The position numbers were made by a program, and so were the translations under genes. A DNA stretch of 64,000 nt from Acinetobacter sichuanensis (GTDB lineage Bacteria > Pseudomonadota > Gammaproteobacteria > Pseudomonadales > Moraxellaceae): NCBI RefSeq assembly GCF_003024515.2, contig NZ_PYIX02000001.1, forward strand, positions 235,896-299,895. Reading direction: 5' to 3'. Below, one piece after another: positions 1 to 8,938 of the stretch. The notes beneath the pieces are model-generated. The model did not search any database and was not told where the DNA came from. It saw nothing but the letters and a program-made list of their open reading frames with translations. Each line of letters opens with the position of its first letter. Position 1 is the first letter of the stretch.

Positions 1-62
1 GTCTGTTATGGTGTTAGCCTGCTAAATTTATTTTTAAATTTGCTTTCCTTAAATAGGGTTTA

Positions 63-79
63 CACTCTGTTTAAGAGTG
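63..79 (+). promoter_or_regulatory. Small hairpin in the rpmE leader
   Basis: CACTCT at 63-68 pairs with AGAGTG at 74-79 around a 5-base loop, about 50 bases before the rpmE start. It could be a leader structure for ribosomal-protein feedback or the weak end of an upstream transcript. Nothing else in bases 1-127 could be assigned. Confidence 0.25.
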
Positions 80-127
80 GCTAATTGCGATGACAGCAAA
101 ACCTTTCTTAACTTAGGAGAATCGACC

Positions 128-352
128 ATGCGCGCCGATATTCACCCAAAATACGAAAAATTAGTTGCAACTTGTTCATGTGGTAACGTAATCGAAACAC
201 GTTCTGCTTTAGGTAAAGAAACTCTTTATCTTGACGTATGTTCAGCTTGTCACCCATTCTATACTGGTAAACAAAAGAATGTGGACACTGGCGGTCGTAT
301 CGACAAGTTCAAACAACGTTTTGCTGGTATGTCACGTTCTATCAAACGTTAA
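128..352 (+). CDS. rpmE: 50S ribosomal protein L31, zinc-binding type
   Basis: This is a 74-residue structural protein of the large ribosomal subunit. It is the zinc-binding (C+) form: Cys16, Cys18, Cys38 and Cys41 make the expected Cys-x-Cys...Cys-x-x-Cys set, and HPFYTGKQ follows, as is typical of L31. The start at 128 was chosen because TTAGGAG lies 8 bases upstream and the family begins with M-(R/K)-x-x-I-H-P. A longer reading frame from base 77 would add 17 unrelated residues and lacks a ribosome-binding site. The gene appears to be a single transcription unit closed by a terminator at 368-392. No zinc-free paralogue (RpmE2) is visible here. Confidence 0.96.
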   Translation: MRADIHPKYEKLVATCSCGNVIETRSALGKETLYLDVCSACHPFYTGKQKNVDTGGRIDKFKQRFAGMSRSIKR

Positions 353-367
353 TACGACAAAACATAA

Positions 368-392
368 AAAACGAGCTTTGGCTCGTTTTTTT
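368..392 (+). terminator. Rho-independent terminator of rpmE
   Basis: ACGAGC (371-376) pairs with GCTCGT (381-386) around TTTG and is followed by a run of T. The stem sits 18 bases after the rpmE stop. Confidence 0.9.
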
Positions 393-482
393 GTGTCTAT
401 ATTTTGCTTTGTGACGATCTTCTGCTTTGAGATTCAAAGAGCTTATTGCTAAGCTCCTGATGTATTTTAGTCAGCTCAGATT

Positions 483-2705
483 TTATTGATCTTGAACATC
501 TGTGAGTTGGTCAAGTTTCTTTTGGAAATAGTCGCCTTGTAAGAAACGTGCTTCAACATTCCACGCATTGGCAAAGCTATTCATGTCATCTAGTTGGGTC
601 AGTAGAAACTCTACAGGTTTAATTTCTTGATATTTATCAATCATTTCCTGTAAGGCTTGAGTTGTATTTTCTTTGTTGAGCATCAATGTATATTTTTCAT
701 CTAAGGTTAGATGCGTGATATCACTTTGTTGCAAAATAATTTCACTGGAAATACTTGAGCCAAAGCGACGTACTGCGATATCTGCACCATGTTCACGTAA
801 GATCGCAATATTTTTTTGTGCTTCAACGATATTTTTCGCAAGATCTTCTTCATCAAACTGCAAAATAATTGGGTGCGTGGCACGACTTCCAACAATAGTG
901 ATTAATTTTGAAACAAGTTCAGGGAATTGTTTATCATGGAATAAAACATGACGATTTAAATTCACAATGATCTTTGCTTCAGGATATTGATGAATAAAGT
1001 TATGTAATTGTTTACAAGCTTCTACCAAAATCCAGCGATCTAATTTAATAGAAAGTTCAATGTCTTCATCAAGTTCAATGAGATTGCTAATTTTTTTCCA
1101 TTGATTTTCATAAATAAAACCACTGGTCACTTGGTAAGTATATAAGTTAGTATCTTGTTTATCATAAAGTTGTTGATATTTAATACGAATTTCACCTTTT
1201 TCCAAACTATTTGCAATTTGGCGAAGAATAGGTGAGGACTGGTGTGAAACGTCTTGTTTTATCACATTTTCTGGCTTTGACACAGGTGTAATCGTCGGTA
1301 CGTCAACGCTTGCTGTTTCAATCGTTTCAATGATAACAGGTGCAGATTCTTGGGAAATAGGCGCTTCTACAAGCGGCGCAAGTTCAATTTTGGTCGATTC
1401 TAATGATGCACTCATCTGTAAATCTGATTCAGATGGTTGTGCTGATATACGTGAGTTATAGGCTTGGGTCAGTAACTCAGAAAAATTATTTTCATGAAAA
1501 TCATGCGCAATAATAGGAGCAACCCCAATTTTGAGATGGAAGTTATAGGCTTGAAAATTAATTTCTTGCAATTGTGGTTTTTGTAGTACATGCAAATTAG
1601 AAATTCTAGATTCTAATAATGAATCAGAACCTGCTTGTAATAAGATCCCATAGACACCAGGGTAAATATTGAAAATCGTTTGGTTGGTTTGTTCTTTTAG
1701 AAAGTTTTGAATACCTTCAAAATATTTATTTGCGTCTTGCCATGAAAGATCAAAAATAGAGTCAGGACAATCTGCAAGACTAAAAATAACCAACGCATTT
1801 GCTTTTGCAGGTTGGTTGATCAGTGCACGGTTGATTTGTGGGAATAAGTTAGAGATAGAACTAGAGTTATTCTGCTGAGGTTGAGTATTTGTACTCTGCT
1901 GCGCGCCACCAACTTCAATTGTAAGGCTAAGAGAGTCTTCATCTAAACCTGGTAGAAATTCAATTTTTAAAGGGTTTTGAGTTTTGGCATTTTGATTTTG
2001 AGTGCTTAAATCAAAACGAGCATAGTCAAATTGACCTTGAGTTATTTTTTTGAAACGATTTTTGAAATCATTTAAATTTTCAGGCTGTAAAATATCTAAA
2101 ATTGGTAAGCCGATCAGCTCTTCTTCACTTTTTAGCCCAAATAATTCAAGATATTCAGGGTTTGCTTGAGTATGAATACCTTCTTCGATCACAGCACATG
2201 CTTTATGTTGTTCTTCTACAAGAGATTGTGCTTGAGTTTTGGCATTTTCTAAATCTTGTAGTAAATGTTGTTTTGATTGTAGCGCACGGCTATAAGACAA
2301 TGCCCGAACTAGACTGATATAACAATGTTCTGGTTCTTGCAAATCAATGATGTCATAAATGCCTTTATGAATAAAATATTCATATTGTTCAGGTTTATAT
2401 TCTGTAGGACGTAATAAAATCACGGGAATATTTACTTGTTTAGACGCTTGGATTAAGGTAACCGCCTGTTCCATTTTTAAATCATAAGCACGTCCAAAAA
2501 TGATTAAATCCCAAGACGTATTGAGTTGTTTTTCGAAGCTTTTCAAATCATCTAATAGTAAACCTTGTGCGAGATGATCTTTACTCTGAAACATCTCCAT
2601 CAGCATATTATAACGAATTTGATTATCATCAATAATCAGTACTCGTGTTTCGGAGAGTTTTAACTTCTTAGATAATAATAAATTTCTCACTTCAAAGTGT
2701 CCCAT
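483..2705 (-). CDS. FimX-like REC-PAS-GGDEF-EAL protein with degenerate EAL domain
   Basis: A 740-residue cytoplasmic protein with the domain order of Pseudomonas FimX, a c-di-GMP effector of type IV pilus assembly. An N-terminal receiver-like domain (LIIDDN near residues 23-28) is followed by a PAS domain (about 160-280), a region placed like GGDEF but without the GG(D/E)EF signature (about 300-430), and a C-terminal EAL-fold domain (about 490-735). In the last domain the EAL triplet reads YQV, the metal-binding DDFG motif reads RRFG, and the KxD lysine is replaced (TLDE). Phosphodiesterase activity is therefore unlikely, while the QGDYF end of the fold is kept. The frame overlaps the upstream PilZ-domain gene by 19 bases, implying translational coupling. 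The FimX assignment comes from architecture and degeneracy. A non-pilus c-di-GMP sensor is the alternative. Confidence 0.75.
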   Translation of the reverse strand: MGHFEVRNLLLSKKLKLSETRVLIIDDNQIRYNMLMEMFQSKDHLAQGLLLDDLKSFEKQLNTSWDLIIFGRAYDLKMEQAVTLIQASKQVNIPVILLRPTEYKPEQYEYFIHKGIYDIIDLQEPEHCYISLVRALSYSRALQSKQHLLQDLENAKTQAQSLVEEQHKACAVIEEGIHTQANPEYLELFGLKSEEELIGLPILDILQPENLNDFKNRFKKITQGQFDYARFDLSTQNQNAKTQNPLKIEFLPGLDEDSLSLTIEVGGAQQSTNTQPQQNNSSSISNLFPQINRALINQPAKANALVIFSLADCPDSIFDLSWQDANKYFEGIQNFLKEQTNQTIFNIYPGVYGILLQAGSDSLLESRISNLHVLQKPQLQEINFQAYNFHLKIGVAPIIAHDFHENNFSELLTQAYNSRISAQPSESDLQMSASLESTKIELAPLVEAPISQESAPVIIETIETASVDVPTITPVSKPENVIKQDVSHQSSPILRQIANSLEKGEIRIKYQQLYDKQDTNLYTYQVTSGFIYENQWKKISNLIELDEDIELSIKLDRWILVEACKQLHNFIHQYPEAKIIVNLNRHVLFHDKQFPELVSKLITIVGSRATHPIILQFDEEDLAKNIVEAQKNIAILREHGADIAVRRFGSSISSEIILQQSDITHLTLDEKYTLMLNKENTTQALQEMIDKYQEIKPVEFLLTQLDDMNSFANAWNVEARFLQGDYFQKKLDQLTDVQDQ

Positions 2706-4441
2706 AAGTCATGATTATTTAAATCATTTAATTGTTGTTGGATAAATTCATCGATAATCATTTGTTCTTCATCGTTGAGCAATTCAAAATCAAACTGAAC
2801 AAAACTTTGAGAAATAAACAGTGACTTCAATAAATAAATTTTGATTTCTTGATTTTTAAAACGTAAATACAAAGCTTGTTGTTCTTTGAAATGTGCTAAG
2901 TTAGGGAGAACTAAAGACAATCTATTTTGCTCTTCTTGTTCAGTTTGAACCAATAAGCAAGGTTGATAATTATAACTTGAAACCTCAGAAGGCACTTTGA
3001 TTGCACATGGATAAATATCTGGCGATAAAATCTCAATCCCGACTTCATAGCTTTTATTTACACTTTGTTTAATCCAACGTACAACAGCACATTTCCATTT
3101 ATTTTGTTGACTTTCACTGACCAAAATCAGTTCGCCTGTACGCAAATTTTTAGGTGCTTCACCTGACCAAGCAATACGATAACCATTAATACTAATATCG
3201 AGTACTTCGGTTTGATAAATTTGCTTAACTTCACGGTCAATTTGCTTAATTTTTTGTGTTTGTGCAGCATCATGATTGTGATTTGCAATACTGGTTTGTA
3301 GATTTGCTTCAGACCTAAAGCCAAAATTTTGATTGATTAATAATGTTTCATCAAAGGTTTTTGCATTAGATAAATAAAAATGTGCTGTTTGTAAAGTAAA
3401 GCAAATTTGTAATTGCGCAGAATATTCATAACGTTCATGTTGACGCTCAGAATGCGTTCCTAAAACGTTTTGTACATGAAATTTTAGTGCAGAGGAAAGA
3501 AAATCCTTTTCATTTTTAGAAATATAAGTGGATTCATTTTGAATCGTATCATTGATATGTTCAAGCAATTGTTGGGTTGAAACAAAGACATTTGCTTTAA
3601 AATCTTCATGATGTTTACGGTTGTAAATAGGAGGATGATCTTTTGTCGTATCTACAATATATCTTGAAAGAGAGCTTTCTCTTGGTAAAATTTGTGTGAG
3701 CTTTGCCCAGTCTAGACTACATTGATAAAGGGCTTGAATCTCATTAGGGCGAATTTGATGAGTATTAAAAATATCTAATAGTAAGACTTGAGCATAAGCT
3801 TGCTGAATATTTTGTACAGGAAAATGTGTTCCTTGTAATTGATTGATATTAATTAATAATTCGTTATTTTTTGCAGCGAGTTCATAAATATTATGAATCG
3901 TTTGCCACTGATTTGATAACGCAGGGCTGTAAAGCATTTGCTGCTGCGTAAGGAGTAAACCGAGTTGTTGTAATGCATAATAACTAGACAAAATACGAGC
4001 AGTTTTAAAGCTACGATTTTGTGCAAATTTTAAAATGGCATATTTTTGTTGATTGAGTTGTAAGGAGCTTCGGTGTGTAATATCGACATAAATTTTTGCA
4101 AAATAGGCACGCATAAACGTCGTGAGCTCAATAATATGCTCATTACGATCAGAATGAGAAAGCCCTTGATCTAAAAAGTATTTTTCTAAACCAATTAACA
4201 CATTTTCAATGCTAGGATGCAAAACTTGTAGCAAATCAAAACGTAATGTTTCGGTGCAATCTAATTCTGCAATTTCATACATTGCATTTAATAACGCTTC
4301 TGAACTGTCGCCTAGCTTCATAATAGATAAGTCTGACACCCATTGGTGTAGTGCTTCTACTGATGCTTTTGAAAAGCTCAACTGTTCACGGTTTAAGACC
4401 GTTGAAGCGTGGAAAATATCAGAGATTTCCTTATTTATCAT
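2687..4441 (-). CDS. PilZ-domain protein upstream of the FimX-like gene
   Basis: A 584-residue protein, largely helical in its first 330 residues, with a PilZ-type c-di-GMP-binding segment near residue 415. There, DISINGY matches the conserved D-x-S-x-x-G loop. The partner RxxxR motif is not clear: REVKQ lies about 10 residues before, so binding may be weak or lost. There is no signal peptide or membrane span. Its stop overlaps the start of the FimX-like gene by 19 bases, so the two are very likely co-expressed and may act in the same motility or pilus output. Homologues are sometimes named molecular chaperone; I see no sequence support for that. The precise role is unknown. Confidence 0.6.
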   Translation of the reverse strand: MINKEISDIFHASTVLNREQLSFSKASVEALHQWVSDLSIMKLGDSSEALLNAMYEIAELDCTETLRFDLLQVLHPSIENVLIGLEKYFLDQGLSHSDRNEHIIELTTFMRAYFAKIYVDITHRSSLQLNQQKYAILKFAQNRSFKTARILSSYYALQQLGLLLTQQQMLYSPALSNQWQTIHNIYELAAKNNELLININQLQGTHFPVQNIQQAYAQVLLLDIFNTHQIRPNEIQALYQCSLDWAKLTQILPRESSLSRYIVDTTKDHPPIYNRKHHEDFKANVFVSTQQLLEHINDTIQNESTYISKNEKDFLSSALKFHVQNVLGTHSERQHERYEYSAQLQICFTLQTAHFYLSNAKTFDETLLINQNFGFRSEANLQTSIANHNHDAAQTQKIKQIDREVKQIYQTEVLDISINGYRIAWSGEAPKNLRTGELILVSESQQNKWKCAVVRWIKQSVNKSYEVGIEILSPDIYPCAIKVPSEVSSYNYQPCLLVQTEQEEQNRLSLVLPNLAHFKEQQALYLRFKNQEIKIYLLKSLFISQSFVQFDFELLNDEEQMIIDEFIQQQLNDLNNHDLWDTLK

Positions 4442-4468
4442 ACTTATATTGAACTCATTTTAAAAAAT

Positions 4469-5482
4469 CTAAAAACTTGAAGCCCCAAATAGCGGTGTTT
4501 TATTTTTCTCTCCCGCAATCTCTCTGACTAATTTAGGAACTAAATAACCGGGTAAGCTAGCGAGTAGTTCTCTATAAATGTCATCAATTTCATTTGTATG
4601 TAAATCAAAATGATGTGCACCTTTTACTTTATCTAACACATGTAAATAATAAGGTAATACCCCAGCTTCAAACAAGCGTTGACTGAGTTCAATCAAAACA
4701 CTTGTAGAATTATTCACCCCTTTTAATAAAACAGCTTGATTCAGTACTAAAATTTGTTCTTTAACCAGCATAGAAAGCTTAGAACAGGTTAAAGCATCAA
4801 GTTCTGCTGCATGATTTGCATGCACAACTAGAATGACACGTAGCCGACTGTTTTTCAATAAGTAAACAAGTTCTTCGTCGATTCTTTCAGGAATTACGAT
4901 TGGAACGCGGGAGTGAATTCGTAGAATTTTAACTTGTGCTAAAGATTCTAACCTTTCAATCCAAAGTGCAAGTTTACGATTTGATAGGGTTAGGGGGTCT
5001 CCACCACTTAAAATCACTTCATTAATTTCAGGATGTTGTTCTAAATAATGCTTAATATGTAGCCAGTCATCATTTTTAGGTAAATTTTCTTGATAAGGAA
5101 AATGACGACGAAAACAATAACGACAATGTACAGCACAAGCCCCTGTTAGGGTGAGCAAAAATCTTGATTTATATTTATGTAATACGCCAGGAAGTTGGTT
5201 TGCTTGCTCTTCTCCTAAAGGGTCTGTGACAAAACCCTCGTGTTCTTCAAGCTCTAAATGATGAGGAAGCACTTGTAATAATAAAGGATCATATGCATTT
5301 CCTATTTCCATCTTTTTGACAAAAGCACGTGGCACACGCAGTTTAAACTGTTCTGAAGCGAGTAAAGCACCCGACAATAATTCAGTGGGTGAAAGCTGTA
5401 ATTGCTCAAGCAGTTCTTGCGGTGAAGTGATCAAATCACTCATCTGTGATTGCCAGTTTTGCTCTTGATATAGATAAGTCAT
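4469..5482 (-). CDS. epmB: EF-P beta-lysylation protein EpmB (lysine 2,3-aminomutase type)
   Basis: A 337-residue radical-SAM enzyme of the lysine 2,3-aminomutase family. It converts alpha-lysine to (R)-beta-lysine for attachment to elongation factor P. Cys116-x3-Cys120-x2-Cys123 is the radical-SAM cluster motif, followed by FRRHFPYQ, and ILSGGDPL is the SAM-contacting GGE-like motif. The length matches EpmB (about 340) rather than the longer catabolic aminomutases. It lies divergent from efp, separated by 351 bases, which is a common arrangement and strongly supports the function. The partner ligase gene epmA is not in this window. Confidence 0.93.
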   Translation of the reverse strand: MTYLYQEQNWQSQMSDLITSPQELLEQLQLSPTELLSGALLASEQFKLRVPRAFVKKMEIGNAYDPLLLQVLPHHLELEEHEGFVTDPLGEEQANQLPGVLHKYKSRFLLTLTGACAVHCRYCFRRHFPYQENLPKNDDWLHIKHYLEQHPEINEVILSGGDPLTLSNRKLALWIERLESLAQVKILRIHSRVPIVIPERIDEELVYLLKNSRLRVILVVHANHAAELDALTCSKLSMLVKEQILVLNQAVLLKGVNNSTSVLIELSQRLFEAGVLPYYLHVLDKVKGAHHFDLHTNEIDDIYRELLASLPGYLVPKLVREIAGEKNKTPLFGASSF

Positions 5483-5833
5483 GAAAATAAAAGAATATAT
5501 AGGGTGTTGGGAGAAAAAACGAACAGTAACTTGAAAAAGTTAGATCCTGTTTACAATGCGATAGATCATTCAATTATCTATTTCAGCTTGATGATTTTAG
5601 CACTTAGTTGGCGAAGATGCAGGGGATAAAACTTGATAATATGCTGTATTTAGCTAATATCTGAGCGCTGCTGAAAATTTTTACATTGCTTCAAAGTACG
5701 TTGCTCATTTAGAATAGCCAAGAATGACAACATATGGCTAGCAGTCTGCTAGACAAATTCACACATAGTTTTATTCAATGCATGAATTTTCAGCATGAAT
5801 AGATTCAAGATTTAAGTTTGGAGTGAGCCTTTC
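5483..5833. other. epmB-efp divergent intergenic region
   Basis: This 351-base gap must hold promoters for both divergent genes. TTGAAA (5531-5536) and TACAAT (5552-5557) are a possible promoter pair, but the spacer is only 15 bases. CTAGCAG-T-CTGCTAG (5738-5752) is a perfect palindrome about 80 bases before efp, of unknown function. I found no reading frame with a ribosome-binding site. Confidence 0.4.
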
Positions 5834-6403
5834 ATGGCCTATTATTCTACAAATGATTTCAAAGCTGGCTTAAAAGTTATGCTTGATGGTAACCCATGTT
5901 CAATCATGGAAAACGAATATGTAAAACCAGGTAAAGGGCAAGCATTTAACCGCGTAAAATTACGTAACCTTAAGTCTGGCAAAGTATTAGAAAAAACTTT
6001 CAAATCTGGCGACTCTTTAGAAGCAGCAGATATTGTGGAAGTTGAAATGGAATACCTTTACAACGATGGTGAAATGTGGAATTTCATGGATCCTGTATCT
6101 TTCGAGCAAATTGCAGCAGATAAAACTGCAATGGGTGATGCTGCGAAATGGTTGAAAGATGATTCAAATGAAAAATGTACGATTATGCTATTTAATGGCG
6201 TGCCATTAACTGTAAATGCACCGAACTTTGTTGTATTAAAAGTTGTTGAAACTGATCCAGGTGTACGTGGTGATACTTCTGGTGGTGGCGGTAAACCTGC
6301 AAAATTAGAAACAGGTGCAGTAGTACGTGTTCCATTATTTGTACAGCAAGAAGAAAATGTTCGTGTAGACACTCGTACTGGTGACTATTTAGAGCGCGCA
6401 TAA
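5834..6403 (+). CDS. efp: Translation elongation factor P
   Basis: A 189-residue protein, the standard length for EF-P. It binds between the P and E sites and relieves ribosome stalling at polyproline stretches. The modified loop is intact: VKPGKGQAF places Lys34 where EpmA and EpmB attach beta-lysine in Enterobacteriaceae. The KOW-like N domain and two OB folds are complete, and the C-terminal signature GDYLERA is present. GGAGTGAG lies about 7 bases before the start. The divergent epmB supplies the modification. It is followed closely by a terminator. Confidence 0.97.
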   Translation: MAYYSTNDFKAGLKVMLDGNPCSIMENEYVKPGKGQAFNRVKLRNLKSGKVLEKTFKSGDSLEAADIVEVEMEYLYNDGEMWNFMDPVSFEQIAADKTAMGDAAKWLKDDSNEKCTIMLFNGVPLTVNAPNFVVLKVVETDPGVRGDTSGGGGKPAKLETGAVVRVPLFVQQEENVRVDTRTGDYLERA

Positions 6404-6422
6404 TTGTAGTTTTACAAGATGC

Positions 6423-6450
6423 AAAAAGGGATGATAATCATCCCTTTTTT
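6423..6450 (+). terminator. Rho-independent terminator of efp
   Basis: AAAAAGGGATGA pairs with TCATCCCTTTTT around a very short loop. The A- and T-rich flanks would serve transcription from both sides, efp (plus) and hpaA (minus). Confidence 0.88.
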
Positions 6451-6460
6451 ATTTTAAATT

Positions 6461-7348
6461 TTAATAAGATAGCAGATTTACTTGTCTAAATTTAGAAGGG
6501 CTTATACCTGCATATTTTTGAAAAAAGCGACTGAAATAAGCAGGATCTTTAAAACCTAGTTGATAGCAAATAATGTGAATAGAACTATCTGTGAAAATAA
6601 GCATACGTTTAGCTTCTTGCATTTGTCGGTTGTAAATTAACTTTTTAGAAGATGTGTTGGCTAAACGGCGGCAAATTTCATTTAAACGTGTTTCTGTAAT
6701 GGCTAAATGAGCTGCATATTCAGTTAATGTCCAATGGTGATCATAATGAGATTCAATTAATTCATTAAATTTACGAAAAATTGCCAGATCATGATTGTTA
6801 TTATAGGTATAAGGTAAAGCAGATTCAGCGAGTCGCATGGCTTGTAAAAAAATCAGACCAATTAGGCTTTTTAAAACAAAATTTTTACCTTGTTGATTGT
6901 TTTCAAATTCATCTTTGAGTTGATGTAAATAATGTTCTAAACGATGTAAATCTTGAGAATCAGAATGATTGAACTGACCTGAATGTACACACATAGGGTA
7001 AATATGCTGAATTTTTAAGTCATTTTGTAGTCGCGAAATAATATTTTGTTGCACGGTTAAGACATGTCCTTCGCAGTCAGGATCAGTTATAAAAGAATGT
7101 GCAACAGAGGGTGGTGTTAGAAAAAAAGCAGGTGCTTGACAGATATATTTCACATCGTCTAGAAAAACTTGCACTGTACCTTTAGTGAAAAAGTGTAATT
7201 GAAAAAAGCGGTCATGACGATGCGGTGGCATATTTTGACCAAAAAAGTTCGCCAGTTTCGCTTGATCTTCATAATGAATGTCTTCAGTGGTAAGACCTTG
7301 ATCATCAACTTGCCCCATCGGTAAATTGGGGATAAATGCGTTTTTCAT
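6461..7348 (-). CDS. hpaA: AraC-family activator of 4-hydroxyphenylacetate catabolism
   Basis: A 295-residue AraC/XylS-type regulator. The N-terminal half is a cupin-like sensor (HRHDRFFQLHFF near residue 45 is the typical His-rich strand), and the C-terminal 100 residues carry two helix-turn-helix units ending in the family signature GFKDPAYFSRFFQKYAGISPSKFR. Length and position agree with HpaA of Escherichia coli, which activates the hydroxylase genes in response to 4-hydroxyphenylacetate. It is divergent from hpaG1, with a 148-base shared promoter region. Assignment to HpaA rests mainly on family and context. Confidence 0.85.
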   Translation of the reverse strand: MKNAFIPNLPMGQVDDQGLTTEDIHYEDQAKLANFFGQNMPPHRHDRFFQLHFFTKGTVQVFLDDVKYICQAPAFFLTPPSVAHSFITDPDCEGHVLTVQQNIISRLQNDLKIQHIYPMCVHSGQFNHSDSQDLHRLEHYLHQLKDEFENNQQGKNFVLKSLIGLIFLQAMRLAESALPYTYNNNHDLAIFRKFNELIESHYDHHWTLTEYAAHLAITETRLNEICRRLANTSSKKLIYNRQMQEAKRMLIFTDSSIHIICYQLGFKDPAYFSRFFQKYAGISPSKFRQVNLLSY

Positions 7349-7400
7349 ACCTTCGGATCCATGAAAAGTATAATTTTTTATATCATAACGTAAAAAGTGC

Positions 7401-7444
7401 TTGCAATTAGTTATGATGTTAACTATAAAGTTAATATATTAACT
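7401..7444 (+). promoter_or_regulatory. hpaG promoter with HpaR-type operator
   Basis: TTGCAA (7401-7406) and TATAAA (7424-7429) are separated by 17 bases, close to a sigma-70 promoter. The 16-bp perfect palindrome AGTTAATATATTAACT (7429-7444) starts at the end of the -10 box and covers the likely transcription start, a classic position for repression. The same core recurs upstream of other genes in the window and is read here as the operator of the MarR-type repressor encoded at 25488-25910. Confidence 0.75.
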
Positions 7445-7496
7445 AATTTGTGAAAAGTCTAGAAAAAATATCTAGATCCAAGGAAGAGAAAACGCG

Positions 7497-8156
7497 ATGA
7501 ATGATCTAAAAAAGATAGATACTCACGGCAATATTTTTGGTATCGCATTAAATTATAAGTGTTTATATGAAAGCTTACAGACACAATTTAATCAAAAGCC
7601 TTATGTGAAAGAGCCTGTCAAACCTGTTTTGTTTATTAAGACTCCAAATACCCGTAATCAAAGTGGTCAGGTGGTTTTTAAACAAGTGGGTGATGTTTTA
7701 CAAGCAGGACCTACGGTGGGTATCGTGATTGGGAAAAGTACCAGTCGTGTACAAGAAAAAGATGCGCATGAACATATTGCAGCTTATGTCGTGGTCAATG
7801 AATTGAGTTTGCCTGAAGACAGTTATTATCGCCCAGCCATTAAAGCCAAATGTCAGGATGGCTTTTGTGTCATTGGTGAAGCTGTTGCTCGTGATCAAGT
7901 CACAGATATCAATCATTTAGAGTTACGTGTTTTGGTCAATGGTGAATTGAAACAAAAAGGCAATACTTCAAACTGGTTGCGTACACCTGAGCAAATCATT
8001 GCAGAAATTTCAGAGTATATGCCACTCAATGAAGGTGATGTGATTTTGACAGGAACTCCATTAGGACGTGTTGATTTAAATGCAAATGATGTGGTTCGTA
8101 TCGAGATTGATCAATTGGGTGCGATAGAAAACACCATTCAGGAACAGGGAGTATAA
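7497..8156 (+). CDS. hpaG1: HpaG N-terminal-type subunit, FAH family
   Basis: A 219-residue protein of the fumarylacetoacetate-hydrolase fold, corresponding to the N-terminal half of the fused enterobacterial HpaG/HpcE decarboxylase-isomerase. That enzyme decarboxylates 5-carboxymethyl-2-oxo-hex-3-ene-1,7-dioate and isomerises the product. Here the halves are separate genes 3 bases apart, each with its own start. The C-terminal motif EGDVILTGTPLG is typical of the fold. The metal-ligand positions seen in the second subunit are not conserved: the E-x-E stretch reads P-T-V-G and the downstream Asp lies in NEL. This subunit is therefore probably structural or has a divergent site. Confidence 0.88.
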   Translation: MNDLKKIDTHGNIFGIALNYKCLYESLQTQFNQKPYVKEPVKPVLFIKTPNTRNQSGQVVFKQVGDVLQAGPTVGIVIGKSTSRVQEKDAHEHIAAYVVVNELSLPEDSYYRPAIKAKCQDGFCVIGEAVARDQVTDINHLELRVLVNGELKQKGNTSNWLRTPEQIIAEISEYMPLNEGDVILTGTPLGRVDLNANDVVRIEIDQLGAIENTIQEQGV

Positions 8157-8159
8157 ATC

Positions 8160-8921
8160 ATGAAAACTGCACGTATTCGTCACCATGGTGAAGTGGTTAA
8201 TGTTGAAGTTTTAGAGGACTTAAGCGTTCAACTTGAAAATGGTGAAATTTTAAGTGAAGAATCTGTGGAATGGTTGCCTCCTGCGCAAGGAACAATGTTT
8301 GCTCTTGGTTTAAATTATGCCGATCATGCGCGTGAATTGGCTTTTGAACCACCAAAAGAACCGCTTATTTTTATTAAAGCGCCAAATACATTTACGGGTC
8401 ACAATAAAAATACATGGCGTCCTGACCATGTTGACTATATGCACTATGAGTGTGAGTTGGTCGCTGTGATTGGTAAAACTGCAAAAAATGTTAAGCGTGA
8501 AGATGCTTTAGATTATGTTGCTGGCTATACCTTATGTAATGACTATGCGATTCGTGATTATTTAGAAAATTATTATCGTCCAAACTTACGTGTTAAAAAC
8601 CGTCATTCAACCACACCTGTAGGTCCATACATTATTGATACAGCTTCAGTCCCTGAGCCGAATAATTTAACCCTTCGAACTTGGGTAAATGGTGAACTGC
8701 GCCAAGAAGGTACGACGGCAGATATGATTTTTGATGTGCCATTTCTCATTGAGTACATTTCATCATTTATGACTTTACAAGCGGGCGACATGATTGCGAC
8801 AGGAACACCTGAAGGGCTTTCAGATGTCGTGCCGGGTGATGAAGTGATTGTAGAAATTGAGGGTGTAGGTCAATTGCGTAACTACATCGTTTCAGAAACA
8901 GAATTTTTTAAAACAGTTTAA
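8160..8921 (+). CDS. hpaG2: HpaG C-terminal-type subunit, decarboxylase/isomerase
   Basis: A 253-residue FAH-fold enzyme matching the C-terminal half of fused HpaG. It carries the metal-binding set Glu97-x-Glu99 (YECEL) and Asp128 (CNDYAIRD), then GDMIATGTPEGL near the end. It should catalyse decarboxylation of the 5-carboxymethyl-2-oxo-hex-3-ene-1,7-dioate intermediate and isomerisation of 2-hydroxyhepta-2,4-dienedioate in homoprotocatechuate degradation. It follows hpaG1 after 3 bases and precedes hpaE by 17 bases in the same operon. Confidence 0.92.
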   Translation: MKTARIRHHGEVVNVEVLEDLSVQLENGEILSEESVEWLPPAQGTMFALGLNYADHARELAFEPPKEPLIFIKAPNTFTGHNKNTWRPDHVDYMHYECELVAVIGKTAKNVKREDALDYVAGYTLCNDYAIRDYLENYYRPNLRVKNRHSTTPVGPYIIDTASVPEPNNLTLRTWVNGELRQEGTTADMIFDVPFLIEYISSFMTLQAGDMIATGTPEGLSDVVPGDEVIVEIEGVGQLRNYIVSETEFFKTV

Positions 8922-8938
8922 GTTAAGGGATGAACGGT

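Noticed and set aside
77..127. N-terminal extension of rpmE
   Set aside because: L31 proteins begin at the ATG at 128, which has a good ribosome-binding site.
3845..3870. TTAATTAATAA-like AT-rich stretch as another HpaR-type site
   Set aside because: It lies inside the PilZ-domain gene and does not match the core spacing of the operator.
8130..8170. hpaG1/hpaG2 boundary as a frameshift in one fused gene
   Set aside because: Each gene has its own start, hpaG1 ends with a complete FAH-fold end, and hpaG2 begins a full second unit. A split arrangement is more likely than damage.
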